A stretch of 64,000 nucleotides of DNA from Heliobacterium mobile (GCF_009720735.1 NZ_WNKU01000004.1:62001-126000), one strand, 5' to 3'. Positions 25,116 through 33,849 are shown, counted from the first letter of the stretch. Numbers and translations: made by a program. Notes: generated by a model from the letters alone, not told the origin.

Positions 25116-25379
25116 ATGGGAAGAACGAAGGAAAACATACTTAAAGCGCTTGTCTACGAACAAGCAGCCTATTATAATTACCGCAAGTTTGCCGAAGAAG
25201 CCAAAAAAGACGGCTTGAGCGAAGCGGAAGCCTTGTTTTTAGAGCTGGCCGCACAGGAGATGGAACACAAAAACCGCTTGTTGGGGCAATTAAAAAACCT
25301 GGTTCCCCCCGACTTAACGCGCGGTAAGCGACGATTATCCTTAGTCACCAATCACACCCTAGGAAGTTCACAAGAGTAG
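25116..25379 (+). CDS. Half-length ferritin/rubrerythrin-like protein
   Basis: 87-residue two-helix protein. Helix A (about 6-31) carries E15 in YEQAAYYNYRKFAEEA; helix B (about 35-60) carries the ExxH pair E48/H51 in LELAAQEMEHKNRLL. This is the first half of the four-helix rubrerythrin/ferritin di-iron bundle. A second ExxH half is missing, and a terminator follows the stop, so it is either a natural half-ferritin that dimerises to make a di-iron centre (as in encapsulated ferritins) or a shortened remnant. The intact frame, ribosome site (AAAGGGGG about 10 bases upstream) and terminator favour a functional small protein. No encapsulin gene lies nearby. Confidence 0.75.
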   Translation: MGRTKENILKALVYEQAAYYNYRKFAEEAKKDGLSEAEALFLELAAQEMEHKNRLLGQLKNLVPPDLTRGKRRLSLVTNHTLGSSQE

Positions 25380-25383
25380 GCTA

Positions 25384-25425
25384 GACCTCTGCCGCTGAGT
25401 CGGACTTGCGGCAGAGGTCTTTTTT
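25384..25425 (+). terminator. Terminator after the half-ferritin gene
   Basis: Twelve-bp perfect stem GACCTCTGCCGC (25384-25395) with GCGGCAGAGGTC (25408-25419), then TTTTTT. Confidence 0.92.
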
Positions 25426-25469
25426 AACGGAGCGATGCATAAGCCAATGGTGGAACTTGGAAGGATAAT

Positions 25470-26729
25470 ATGCGTAGAAACTATCAAGGGGGCAAGGTCG
25501 TGACGGATTTTAAGGAGATTTCTTCTGAAGATATTCAAAAGGCTGCTCAGCGGTTAGCGGGAAAGCTGCACCTGACGCCCCTAGAGCACTCACAAACCTT
25601 TTCCCGGCTAAGCGGCTGTGAAATTTGGCTGAAGTGTGAGAACCTTCAGCGCACAGGCTCCTTTAAAATCCGAGGTGCATTAAACAGGATGTTTCATCTG
25701 ACCGAGGAAGAAAAAAGGCGAGGAGTCATCGCCGCCTCAGCAGGCAACCACGCTCAGGGTGTCGCCTTGGGCGCATCCTTGATCGGCGTTGCATCGACTG
25801 TGGTCATGCCGACAGGCGCGCCGATGGCGAAAGTAGAAGCCACGCGGGACTACGGTGCGTATGTGGTTCTGAGTGGTAACAACTACGACGAAGCTTATCA
25901 AAAAGCCCAATCGCTGCGAGAACAAAGCGGAGCTGCCTTTATCCATGCCTTCGATGATCCGAAAGTGATCGCCGGACAGGGAACCATAGGGATTGAGATT
26001 ATCCGGCAATTTCCCGAAATGGACAAGTTGGCGGGTATCGTCGTACCTGTTGGCGGCGGGGGACTGATCGGCGGGTTGGCCATGGCCGTAAAAAGCCTCT
26101 ATCCCAAGGTGCGCATTGTCGGTGTACAGGCCGAATCGGCGCCGGCTATGGCTCAATCGCTGGAACATCACAGCCACAGGATAGTCGCCTGCCGGTCAAC
26201 GATCGCCGACGGCATTGCCGTGGCTTGTCCAGGCGACCTCACTTTTCGCTTAGTCAATGATTTTGTGGACCAGATCGTCACCATCGATGATGAAACGATC
26301 GCCAAGACCATGGTGATGCTATTGGAGCGCTCGAAACTGGTCGTCGAAGGATCCGGTGCCATTGGCCTATCCGCTTTAATAGAAGGAAAAGTGGGTCAAC
26401 GGGGAGAACGGTGGGTCGCACTGCTGTCGGGAGGAAACATCGATGTGTCTGCTATCGCCCAGATCATCGAACATGGACTCGTCGAAAGCGGACGCCGTTG
26501 GGAATTCCGCACGATCTTGCCGGACAAGCCAGGGTCACTTCAGAACTTGCTCTCCGAAGTGGCATTAGGGGGGGCCAACATTATCTCCGTCATCCATGAC
26601 CGGCTTCGTCCCGGCTTGTCCCTGAGCCAGGCAGAAGTAAGCGTAGCCCTGGAGACGAGGGACGCTGAACATATTCAGACGATACGCCGTCAGCTCGAAG
26701 CAAAAGGCTTCCGAATTATCGATGTATAA
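25470..26729 (+). CDS. ilvA: Threonine ammonia-lyase with ACT domain
   Basis: 419-residue PLP enzyme turning threonine into 2-oxobutyrate and ammonia. The Schiff-base lysine is in TGSFKIRGA (near residue 68), the glycine loop is PVGGGGLIGG, and a single C-terminal ACT-like domain (about 343-419, RTILPDKPGSLQNLL) suggests regulation by an amino acid. One ACT domain is typical of the catabolic/short type; a biosynthetic role in isoleucine supply is also possible. The start may instead be GTG 25500 (409 residues), which has AAGGGGG upstream. ATG 25470 has GGAAGGATAAT. The gene stands alone between two terminators, without other ilv genes. Confidence 0.92.
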   Translation: MRRNYQGGKVVTDFKEISSEDIQKAAQRLAGKLHLTPLEHSQTFSRLSGCEIWLKCENLQRTGSFKIRGALNRMFHLTEEEKRRGVIAASAGNHAQGVALGASLIGVASTVVMPTGAPMAKVEATRDYGAYVVLSGNNYDEAYQKAQSLREQSGAAFIHAFDDPKVIAGQGTIGIEIIRQFPEMDKLAGIVVPVGGGGLIGGLAMAVKSLYPKVRIVGVQAESAPAMAQSLEHHSHRIVACRSTIADGIAVACPGDLTFRLVNDFVDQIVTIDDETIAKTMVMLLERSKLVVEGSGAIGLSALIEGKVGQRGERWVALLSGGNIDVSAIAQIIEHGLVESGRRWEFRTILPDKPGSLQNLLSEVALGGANIISVIHDRLRPGLSLSQAEVSVALETRDAEHIQTIRRQLEAKGFRIIDV

Positions 26730-26811
26730 GCATAAAATGCCTCTGTCCATACTATGAAGATAAATGTTAAACAAAATAGTCACAAAAATTTCAAAAAAGT
26801 TATTATAGTTA

Positions 26812-26838
26812 GAAGGTATTGACTGCCATTGGTCGAAT
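26812..26838 (+). promoter_or_regulatory. Sigma-H-type promoter of spoVG
   Basis: GAAGGTATT (26812-26820), 11-bp spacer, GTCGAAT (26832-26838). It fits the sigma-H pattern RnAGGAwWW-N11/12-RnnGAAT with one mismatch. An AT-rich tract (26761-26810) lies upstream. Bacillus spoVG is a classic sigma-H gene. Confidence 0.65.
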
Positions 26839-26883
26839 AACAAAAAGGACTAGCAGGATAAGCATTGGGAAGGTGGTGAGAGC

Positions 26884-27153
26884 GTGAATATCACCGATGT
26901 CCGCGTAAGGAAGGTTAACATGGAAGGAAAAATGAAAGCGATTGTTTCGGTCACCATCGACAATGCTTTTGTCATCCATGACGTGAAAGTTGTTGAAGGG
27001 CAAAAAGGACTGTTTGTAGCCATGCCCAGCCGACGGACTCCGGAGGGAGAGTACCGCGATATCGCGCATCCGATTTCGGCTACGGCTCGTGAGCTCATCT
27101 CCGAGGCCGTATTAGATGCTTACCAAAGTGCTGTTGCCAATGCGATCGCTTAA
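26884..27153 (+). CDS. spoVG: Septation/RNA-binding regulator SpoVG
   Basis: 89-residue SpoVG, a conserved site-specific nucleic-acid-binding protein that affects asymmetric septation and many stationary-phase genes. [11 protein letters not shown] at the start, and the central [21 protein letters not shown] segment, are nearly identical to other Firmicute SpoVG proteins. GTG 26884 is preceded by GAAGGTGGTG. It has a sigma-H-like promoter. In Bacillus spoVG precedes glmU directly; here a reverse-strand amidoligase gene is inserted between them. Confidence 0.96.
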   Translation: MNITDVRVRKVNMEGKMKAIVSVTIDNAFVIHDVKVVEGQKGLFVAMPSRRTPEGEYRDIAHPISATARELISEAVLDAYQSAVANAIA

Positions 27154-27192
27154 TGATTGTTTGACTGATATATTACGCATGGCTCCATAAGC

Positions 27193-27221
27193 AAAAGAGA
27201 TGCCAAGTGCATCTCTTTTTT
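27193..27221. terminator. Two-way terminator between spoVG and amidoligase gene
   Basis: Eleven-bp stem AAAAGAGATGC (27193-27203) with GCATCTCTTTT (27209-27219), loop CAAGT. T runs occur on both strands and the flanking genes converge. Confidence 0.92.
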
Positions 27222-28519
27222 CATTGCCCTAGTTCCCAAGTGCTACATAAATCGGCCTCTTCATCCCATTCCTGTTCCTCATCGATCATCTGCCAAAGGG
27301 GCTCTAGGTCAGCAGCATAATCGGAGTAACCGGGTAGAGAGGTCAAATCCTGACGAAGCTCCTTTACGGGGAGGCGGAAGTACTCCTTATCGCCTTGATA
27401 GAATGCTCTAACGGCGTTCAAATCAGCAAAATAGTTGCGCTGGAGACGATGGGCCTGTTCGGCGACCAGCTTTGCCAGGCTTAAAGCGGCCAAGGTGATG
27501 GTCGGAGAGACGAGCCAACTCGATGGAGCACGGTACTCAAAACGACCGGGACCTTTGGGGCGTATATCTCCAATACAACCGTAATACTTCCGGCGCCGGA
27601 TCGCTGTCCGTTTCCGTTCGATACAGAACAGAGGGACGAGCAGATAATTGTCTAATGCCTGCAGTAGCCGAAAATTAAGAGAGAGCCTGCCAAAATGGAT
27701 GTGCCCGCCGATGGGAAACTGTGCAAAAGGCATGGAACCGGCCATCAAGGCGACCCGTTTTTTCTGAATCTTCTCGGAGGCTTTCGTTAAAAGGGAGCCG
27801 ATGGCTTCCGTCAACTCTCGGGGAGTTGATTTGGGGCGAGGTCGCAATTCGCCGATCGCCTTGCGTTGATCACAACCGATGGTGCCTTTCGGGGCGAAAA
27901 ACCGATTGGCCGGGATCATCTTGCCTGTGCGGATGCTTTTCAGCATGAATTCGGGGTCGGCTCCAAGTTGGATCGGGTTAGAGTTCGTTGGAACAGAATC
28001 CCCCTTTCTTAGAGCGATCGTTTTACCGAGGGCCGAAGCATAAGCTGCCGCCAATTCTTTGGTGAGGATCGGGGCGGCGGTGACTTTGTTGACCCAAGGA
28101 ATACCTCGGGAATGAATGGACAACTGGACAGAACCGAAATCGATACCGGCCAGATAGAGGGCTCGGATGGCCGTACCAAAACATTTCTGCCGTTCCGTAG
28201 AGGTGAGGCGTTCCCGAGTTTCCATGGCAACGACATTACCGTCAACGACGTGAATCGTCAGCGAACGGCCGCTTTTTTTCGTCAGGCTATAGGGGAGTCG
28301 ATGGAGTTTATAGAAGGCAGACAAAGAGGCTTCTTTGAGACGGAGCTGGGCTTGCCGTCGGTTGAGCGTGAACAAGCTGCCTTCTTCACCCCCGGCGGCT
28401 CCGAATCGGATGAGCACTTCAGGAGGTTGGTCTGGACTGGTGACAGCATGAGGACATTCCAGAGCGGCGGCTAAGCGACGGGCAGACAGGCGGTTGGGGT
28501 GAAGGACCAGCAACTCCAC
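27221..28519 (-). CDS. Putative amidoligase (phiEco32-like COOH-NH2 ligase type 2)
   Basis: 432-residue protein. The C-terminal two thirds show amidoligase motifs of the glutamine-synthetase fold: GADPEFM (186-192), a GCDQ...GELRP stretch (ending 223-227) and GGHIHFG (271-277), then REYRAP-like FEYRAPSSW. These suggest an ATP-dependent carboxylate-amine ligase. The N-terminal 150 residues resemble part of an ATP-grasp fold as in YheC/YheD spore proteins, which is inference. Substrate is unknown; peptide or cell-wall modification has been proposed for the family. The start GTG 28519 has GAGGTGA 5 bases upstream; the frame extends to 28657 without support. It is inserted, reversed, between spoVG and glmU. 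Confidence 0.75.
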   Translation of the reverse strand: MELLVLHPNRLSARRLAAALECPHAVTSPDQPPEVLIRFGAAGGEEGSLFTLNRRQAQLRLKEASLSAFYKLHRLPYSLTKKSGRSLTIHVVDGNVVAMETRERLTSTERQKCFGTAIRALYLAGIDFGSVQLSIHSRGIPWVNKVTAAPILTKELAAAYASALGKTIALRKGDSVPTNSNPIQLGADPEFMLKSIRTGKMIPANRFFAPKGTIGCDQRKAIGELRPRPKSTPRELTEAIGSLLTKASEKIQKKRVALMAGSMPFAQFPIGGHIHFGRLSLNFRLLQALDNYLLVPLFCIERKRTAIRRRKYYGCIGDIRPKGPGRFEYRAPSSWLVSPTITLAALSLAKLVAEQAHRLQRNYFADLNAVRAFYQGDKEYFRLPVKELRQDLTSLPGYSDYAADLEPLWQMIDEEQEWDEEADLCSTWELGQ

Positions 28520-28674
28520 TGCGTTCACCTCGTCGACAAAATTTTCTCGGAAAAAAGGAAACCACACAGTTATGTGGAATAGTAGACGAGGACTTTGGCT
28601 CTTGCATAAAGTACGCAATTTTGCGAGACTATGGAAAGAGTATAAAAGCAACGGCATTACAGGAGGCGCAATCT

Positions 28675-30057
28675 ATGCATATGCGGACGGCTGTCGTCCT
28701 GGCCGCGGGAAAAGGGACCCGGATGAAGTCTCGGCGGCCTAAGGTGCTTCATGAAGTGGCCGGCCGACCGATGGTTCATCATGTTCTGGAGGCCTTGGCC
28801 GCTTGCGACGTAACACAGCCGGTATTGGTCATCGGCCATGGCGGAGACCAGGTGCAGGCCTGCCTGGGAAATCGAGCGGTTTATGCATGGCAGCAGGAAC
28901 AATTGGGTACCGGCCATGCGGTCATGATGGCCCGGCCTTTGATTTCGGAACAAGTGCAAACGGTCATGGTGGTCTGTGGGGATACGCCCCTGTTGACCGG
29001 TTCGACCCTTGCTGCCCTTTGGCAGACCCATGAAGAAAAAGGTGCGATGGCTACGGTGCTGACGGCTCTCTTGGATGAGCCGACCGGCTACGGCCGGATC
29101 ATCCGGGATGAGAACGGAAATGTGGCAGCGATCGTCGAGGAAAAAGACGCTTCCGAGCCCCAAAAGGCGATTCGGGAGATCAACTCAGGAACCTACTGTT
29201 TTGATCGTGCGGCTTTGTTTTCCGCGTTGGATGAAATTACTCCAGCCAACGCCCAAGGGGAGTACTATCTGACGGACGTGCTGGCTATCTTTCGTCAACG
29301 AGGCGGCTTCGTCTCCGCATACAGAATTGACGACAATCAGGAAATCGTCGGTATCAACTCCCGTCAACAGCTCGCTGAGGCCGAGGCGGTTCTGCAAAAT
29401 CGTTTGCGGCGGAAGTGGATGGAGGCTGGCGTCACGATGATCGACCCGGCGAGTGTCTGGCTGAACGCAGAGGTGAAGATTGGCTCCGATACCATCATCT
29501 ATCCGAATACGATCGTAGAAGGGGATACCGTCATCGGAGAGGGATGCATCATTGGGCCGGATACACGGGTGCGAGACAGCCGCATCGGCAATAACGGCGT
29601 CGTTCAGAACTCGATTGTCTTGGAGAGTGAACTGGGGAACGACTGCAGCGTGGGTCCTTTCGCTTACCTGCGTCCGGGAACCGTCCTGTCCGATGAGGTC
29701 AAAGTGGGCGATTTCGTAGAAATTAAAAAGTCTGTGATTGGTCAAGGATCTAAGGTGCCTCACCTCAGTTATGTCGGTGATGCTACCGTCGGTACCGGTG
29801 TAAATATCGGTGCAGGAACGATCACCTGCAACTACGACGGTGAGAAAAAGCATTCCACCACGATTCAGGATGGCGCCTTTATCGGCTCAAACACCAATTT
29901 GGTAGCTCCTGTCGTGGTTGGTGCCGGTGCACTCGTCGGGGCTGGCTCGACGATCAGCAAGGATGTTCCGGCTGGTGCGCTGGCCGTAGAACGGGCCCAC
30001 CTAAAGGTGAAGGAAGGTTACCGCAGCGGGCATAAGCAGAAAAAATCATCGGACTAA
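28675..30057 (+). CDS. glmU: Bifunctional GlcNAc-1-P uridyltransferase/GlcN-1-P acetyltransferase
   Basis: 460-residue GlmU makes UDP-GlcNAc for peptidoglycan. The N-terminal uridyltransferase (about 1-228) shows [21 protein letters not shown] and CGDTPLL. The C-terminal left-handed beta helix (about 250-450) has hexapeptide repeats and the acetyl-CoA site region ([12 protein letters not shown]). ATG 28675 follows AGGAGG by 8 bases. It precedes prs by 35 bases, the standard glmU-prs operon. Confidence 0.97.
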   Translation: MHMRTAVVLAAGKGTRMKSRRPKVLHEVAGRPMVHHVLEALAACDVTQPVLVIGHGGDQVQACLGNRAVYAWQQEQLGTGHAVMMARPLISEQVQTVMVVCGDTPLLTGSTLAALWQTHEEKGAMATVLTALLDEPTGYGRIIRDENGNVAAIVEEKDASEPQKAIREINSGTYCFDRAALFSALDEITPANAQGEYYLTDVLAIFRQRGGFVSAYRIDDNQEIVGINSRQQLAEAEAVLQNRLRRKWMEAGVTMIDPASVWLNAEVKIGSDTIIYPNTIVEGDTVIGEGCIIGPDTRVRDSRIGNNGVVQNSIVLESELGNDCSVGPFAYLRPGTVLSDEVKVGDFVEIKKSVIGQGSKVPHLSYVGDATVGTGVNIGAGTITCNYDGEKKHSTTIQDGAFIGSNTNLVAPVVVGAGALVGAGSTISKDVPAGALAVERAHLKVKEGYRSGHKQKKSSD

Positions 30058-30092
30058 CATTGGAACAACCGATACCGTTTAGGAGGTGCCCT

Positions 30093-31040
30093 ATGTCATT
30101 CTTTAATAAAAAGTTGAAAATTTTTTCCGGTAACGCTAACCCAGCCCTGGCGGAGGAGATCGCCGAATACCTGGGCGTTTCGGTGGGAGCCGCCAAAGTA
30201 AAGCGGTTTAGCGACGGCGAAATCCATGTGGATATCGACGAAAGCGTGCGCGGTGCCGACGTATTTGTCGTCCAGCCCACGAGCCAACCGGTGAATGAAC
30301 ACATCATGGAACTGCTCATCATGGTCGACGCACTTCGTCGCGCCTCAGCTCGCCGCATCACTGCCGTTCTTCCTTATTATGGATACGCGCGGCAAGACCG
30401 GAAGGTGCGTGCCCGCGCACCCATTTCGGCAAAACTGATGGCGAACATCCTGACGGCTGCCGGTGCTCGCCGTGTCGTTACGATGGATCTCCATGCCGGT
30501 CAGATTCAAGGCTTCTTTGATATCCCTGTCGATCATCTCCCCGGGGTGCCCATCTTGGCCGAGTATTTCTTGAACAAAGGGCTGCAGGACATCGCCGTCG
30601 TTTCTCCCGATCTGGGCGGGGTCACCCGGGCTCGCGATCTGGCGGAACGCATCGGTGCTTCCTTGGCCATCATCGATAAACGCCGGCCTGAGCCGAACGT
30701 ATCAGAAGTCATGAATGTGATCGGCAATATCGAGGGGAAGACTGTAGTGATCACCGACGATATTATCGATACGGCCGGCACGATAGTGAACGCTGTGAAA
30801 GCGCTGCTGGAACGGGGCGCCAAAGAAGTGTATGCTTGTGCCACCCATGCCGTCCTCTCCGGACCGGCCATTGAGCGCATCGCCAATTCGCAACTCAAAG
30901 AAATGATCGTCACCAACACCATCCCGCTGGCACCGGAAAAGCAGATCGAAAAAATCCGCAGCCTTTCGGTAGCGCCGCTGCTCGGTGAGGCGATCATCCG
31001 AATCCATGAAGATTTATCGGTCAGCAAACTTTTCGATTAA
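30093..31040 (+). CDS. prs: Ribose-phosphate pyrophosphokinase
   Basis: 315-residue PRPP synthetase, feeding purine, pyrimidine, histidine and NAD synthesis. Motifs: [16 protein letters not shown], the flexible catalytic loop with [24 protein letters not shown], and the PRPP loop [15 protein letters not shown] 30093 follows TAGGAGGTG; an upstream TTG (30060) is not supported. It forms an operon with glmU and is followed by a two-way terminator. Confidence 0.97.
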   Translation: MSFFNKKLKIFSGNANPALAEEIAEYLGVSVGAAKVKRFSDGEIHVDIDESVRGADVFVVQPTSQPVNEHIMELLIMVDALRRASARRITAVLPYYGYARQDRKVRARAPISAKLMANILTAAGARRVVTMDLHAGQIQGFFDIPVDHLPGVPILAEYFLNKGLQDIAVVSPDLGGVTRARDLAERIGASLAIIDKRRPEPNVSEVMNVIGNIEGKTVVITDDIIDTAGTIVNAVKALLERGAKEVYACATHAVLSGPAIERIANSQLKEMIVTNTIPLAPEKQIEKIRSLSVAPLLGEAIIRIHEDLSVSKLFD

Positions 31041-31080
31041 GGATCATTCAACCGCTTCCTGTTAATATATTGCGGAAATC

Positions 31081-31126
31081 AAAAAAGCGCCCCCGAGGTC
31101 GAGAACACCTTGGAGGCGTTTTTTGG
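31081..31126. terminator. Two-way terminator after prs
   Basis: Imperfect 12-bp stem (CGCCCCCGAGGT with ACCTTGGAGGCG) flanked by A6 and T6, so it can act for prs and for the convergent PRC-barrel gene. Confidence 0.85.
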
Positions 31127-31229
31127 TGCAGGATGATATATTTTTTGCTCGTCACGGCGGTGTGCTTTGTCATAAGGTGATTCGTTTCAACTATCCTTTG
31201 TCGGTGATGCTGCGGAGCCGCAGGCGGGT

Positions 31230-32381
31230 TCATCTGACCGGATTCACTGATTCGGCGGCGGTATCCGGTTTATTTTCTGCAACCAGATCGGGTTGCTCTG
31301 TTGAACCACCGGGTGACGAAAGGGCAGAAGCATGGGTTGCTGCGTTTCCTTCGGGAACGGAAAGACCCGATGATGAAGCATCAGGCGAGTAGAGGGTGGC
31401 AGCGGGAGTAGATACAGTCGTTTCAGACGAAAGGAGGGTAGAGTTCGTATCGACGTCGTCGGCAATGGAAGCGGATAGAGGTTGCGGCTTCCCTCCATCC
31501 GCTTCGTCAGCGGCCGTAGCCGGAGAAGGAGCCTTTAGGGTATCTCCTGGACTGGCTATCGCTGAGGGTGAAGATGGGACGTTGGCGTTACTGACTTTAT
31601 CTGACGCCGAGGGAATAGGGGGCTCTGTGTCGATAGCTGCCTTATTGGGACGTGGAAATAAGTCATCGTCCTGTTGGAAGGGATCGGAAGAATCGGGCGC
31701 CTTCCAAGGGCGAACATCATCATCTTCCTTATCGGAAAAGAGGTCATTCTTACCGAGGTTGATTTTTTCGAAGGAACGGCTGAGCGTCTCCCCGACTTGT
31801 TTGCTGGTGCTGATGGTAGAGTCCCAGAATTTCATCGTCGTTTCGGTCAAACGCTTCAAGGAGTCTTCCACCGGGTGGGGCATGGGGGTCAAGCGTTCGA
31901 TAGCGTCTTCATAGACCAACACCATCTCCGGGCTGATAGTGCGAACAGCAGCGGCCGGTAAGGCGGCTTTGCCGTTGAACCAGCCTTCACCGAAATGACC
32001 CCGTATTTCCAAGGTGAGCAGCTTTCCCGTCTTCTCATCGAAATAGTACTCTTCGACGATACCGACTTTTTGCCCAACCGTGGTGAGCACCTTGGAACCG
32101 ATGATCGCGATTTTATCTTTCATCAATTGAAACAGATGAGGAAGGTTGGTGACTCGCTGAACCTGACTCGCCCGGTCAATGACGATCGCTGCTTCACCGA
32201 TGGAGTGCACTTTCGAATAGGGGATGATCTTCTGTTCACGGAAGAGGCCCTTCTGGTCCACCTGCAATGCGACCACTTCCAAGGCCTCAGGATCAACGAT
32301 CAACCCGCGAACGGCACCGAGCTTTTTCCCTTCGTCCAGGCTGACGATGGGTCGGGTAAGCAAACTTTTACTGCCGAGCAT
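31230..32381 (-). CDS. PRC-barrel domain protein with long disordered tail
   Basis: 383-residue protein. Two PRC-barrel-like domains are visible: about 1-78 (PIVSLDEGKKLGAVRGLIVDPE) and about 88-165 (SKVLTTVGQKVGIVEEYYFDEKTGK). PRC barrels occur in the H subunit of purple-bacterial reaction centres, in RimM and in small sporulation proteins (YlmC/YrrD type). The remaining 200 residues are Ser/Pro/Asp/Ala-rich and probably disordered. No membrane segment. ATG 32381 has GGGGG about 9 bases upstream. It is inserted reversed between prs and ctc. A link to photosynthesis is conceivable but not shown; the YrrD-like structure suggests a general Firmicute protein. Confidence 0.75.
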   Translation of the reverse strand: MLGSKSLLTRPIVSLDEGKKLGAVRGLIVDPEALEVVALQVDQKGLFREQKIIPYSKVHSIGEAAIVIDRASQVQRVTNLPHLFQLMKDKIAIIGSKVLTTVGQKVGIVEEYYFDEKTGKLLTLEIRGHFGEGWFNGKAALPAAAVRTISPEMVLVYEDAIERLTPMPHPVEDSLKRLTETTMKFWDSTISTSKQVGETLSRSFEKINLGKNDLFSDKEDDDVRPWKAPDSSDPFQQDDDLFPRPNKAAIDTEPPIPSASDKVSNANVPSSPSAIASPGDTLKAPSPATAADEADGGKPQPLSASIADDVDTNSTLLSSETTVSTPAATLYSPDASSSGLSVPEGNAATHASALSSPGGSTEQPDLVAENKPDTAAESVNPVR

Positions 32382-32458
32382 GCGGTGGGAGCCCCCTTTT
32401 TTAAAGATTTCTTTAGAAAAGATATGCTCGTCAGAGCGAGGACATGACCGGATCTACG

Positions 32459-32487
32459 GTTTAGCCTGACCATTCCTGGTCATACTA
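32459..32487 (+). promoter_or_regulatory. Candidate forespore-type promoter of ctc
   Basis: GTTTA (32459-32463), 17-bp spacer, CATACTA (32481-32487). The -10 matches sigma F/G exactly, the -35 only partly. A TGACCA/TGGTCA inverted repeat (32467-32482) overlaps the -10. Confidence 0.3.
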
Positions 32488-32526
32488 GGGATGGAAGCAA
32501 TAGGAATCGAACCGGAGGTTCTCAAC

Positions 32527-33174
32527 ATGGAAGCGAATCAGTTACGGGTTTCAAAACGGGAAAAGGGGACGCAAGCCTATGTAAAGGAACTGCGCCGCCG
32601 CGGTCTGCTGCCGGCCGTCATCTACGGGAAGGATACGCCTGATCTGCTCGTATCGGTCAACGCCAAAGAATTGCAAAAGCTGCTCAACGCCAAGGGGAGC
32701 GCGACGGCTATCCTGGATGTAGCCGTTGAGGGCGGCGAAGAGCCGAAAAAAGTGATGGTCCGAGAGATGCAGCGGGATCCGGTGGCCCGGACGCTCAACC
32801 ACGTCGATTTTCAACTGGTCAACATGAACGAAGTCATTTCGGCGGAAGTGACGATCCATCTCGTCGGTACACCGGTCGGTGTCAAAGCGGGCGGTGTAAT
32901 TCAACACGGGCTGCGCACGTTGGAAGTGGAAGGACTCCCGGCCGGCCTCCCGCCGCGTATCGATCTCGATGTGAGCCACTTGGACCTGCACGATAAGCTG
33001 ACCGTGGCCGATGTGACGCCTCCGAAGGGGATCGATATCGTCTCTGACCCCGATCAAGTCATCGCTTCCATCGTGGTACCGCGGGCCGTGGTGGAAACGA
33101 CAGAGGAGCCGGCGACAGCGGAAGATCCCAAAGAAGCGGAAAAGGCTAACGGCGCCAAAGCCGAAGAAGCGTAA
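32527..33174 (+). CDS. ctc: 50S ribosomal protein L25/general stress protein Ctc
   Basis: 215-residue L25 of the long TL5/Ctc type that binds 5S rRNA. The N-terminal L25 domain (about 1-92, [23 protein letters not shown]) is followed by the TL5 beta domain (about 100-185) and an acidic Ala/Glu/Lys tail. ATG 32527 has CGGAGG 8 bases upstream. It lies before pth as in Bacillus. The stop codon is buried in a perfect 20-bp hairpin. Confidence 0.95.
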   Translation: MEANQLRVSKREKGTQAYVKELRRRGLLPAVIYGKDTPDLLVSVNAKELQKLLNAKGSATAILDVAVEGGEEPKKVMVREMQRDPVARTLNHVDFQLVNMNEVISAEVTIHLVGTPVGVKAGGVIQHGLRTLEVEGLPAGLPPRIDLDVSHLDLHDKLTVADVTPPKGIDIVSDPDQVIASIVVPRAVVETTEEPATAEDPKEAEKANGAKAEEA

Positions 33175-33208
33175 AGCCACCTGTGAGCCACAGGTGGCTT
33201 TACGCTTC
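33166..33208 (+). terminator. Perfect 20-bp hairpin spanning the ctc stop codon
   Basis: Arms 33166-33185 and 33189-33208 are perfectly complementary with a 3-nt loop (AGC). The ctc TAA is within the first arm. No T run follows (CCTAAAAAG), so it may stabilise the 3' end or act as an incomplete terminator. Confidence 0.7.
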
Positions 33209-33228
33209 CCTAAAAAGAGAGTATTCTA

Positions 33229-33234
33229 TATAAT
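33229..33234 (+). promoter_or_regulatory. Candidate -10 of pth
   Basis: Consensus TATAAT, 43 bases before pth. The -35 at 17 bp (TTCCCT) is weak. Confidence 0.45.
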
Positions 33235-33276
33235 CGAGACTCATTTTAGAACATATTTCCCAAAGGGGAGAGATAG

Positions 33277-33849
33277 ATGAAAGCGATCGTCGGTCTTGGC
33301 AATCCCGGCCGTGATTATGAAAAAACGAGGCATAACATTGGTTTTATGGTCGTTGACCAGTTAGCGGAACGATGGGGCCATGACGGCTTCAAAGCTAAGT
33401 TTCAGGGGAGCTTTAGCGAAGTTCGCCTTGGCGGGCAGAAGGTTTTCTTGCTGAAACCGCAGACCTACATGAATTTGAGCGGGCAGGCTGCCAGTGCCAT
33501 GGCCGCTTTTTACAAATTGGCCCCAGAAGATATCCTCGTCGTCTATGACGACCTCGATCTTCCGCCAGGAAAACTGCGGGGTCGAACAAAAGGTAGCAGC
33601 GGTGGTCATAACGGCATCAAATCGCTGATCGCTTGTCTGGGCAGTGAAAACTTTCCTCGCTTGAAACTGGGCATCGGCCGCCCGGCGAGCCGGCAGCCAT
33701 CGGCCAGCTATGTCTTAGAGAGCTTTCGGGCGGAAGAACTAGCCGATATACAGAAAGCGATCGATCTGGCTTGCGACGCCGTAGAGCTCTGGTTGGAGCG
33801 GGGGATGATCGAGGTGATGAACCGCTTTAACGGCGGGGAAAAAGCCTAA
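33277..33849 (+). CDS. pth: Peptidyl-tRNA hydrolase
   Basis: 190-residue Pth recycles peptidyl-tRNA released from stalled ribosomes. GLGNPGRDYEKTRHNIGF holds the catalytic His (about residue 20); YMNLSGQA and VYDDLDLPPGKLRGRTKGSSGGHNG are family signatures. ATG 33277 follows AAAGGGGAGAG. Its stop codon overlaps by 4 bases (CTAA) with that of the convergent RlaP gene, with no room for a terminator between them. Confidence 0.97.
   Translation: MKAIVGLGNPGRDYEKTRHNIGFMVVDQLAERWGHDGFKAKFQGSFSEVRLGGQKVFLLKPQTYMNLSGQAASAMAAFYKLAPEDILVVYDDLDLPPGKLRGRTKGSSGGHNGIKSLIACLGSENFPRLKLGIGRPASRQPSASYVLESFRAEELADIQKAIDLACDAVELWLERGMIEVMNRFNGGEKA

Noticed and set aside
31396-31914. 172-codon forward frame antisense to the PRC-barrel gene
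   Set aside because: Shadow of the Ser/Pro-rich low-complexity tail.
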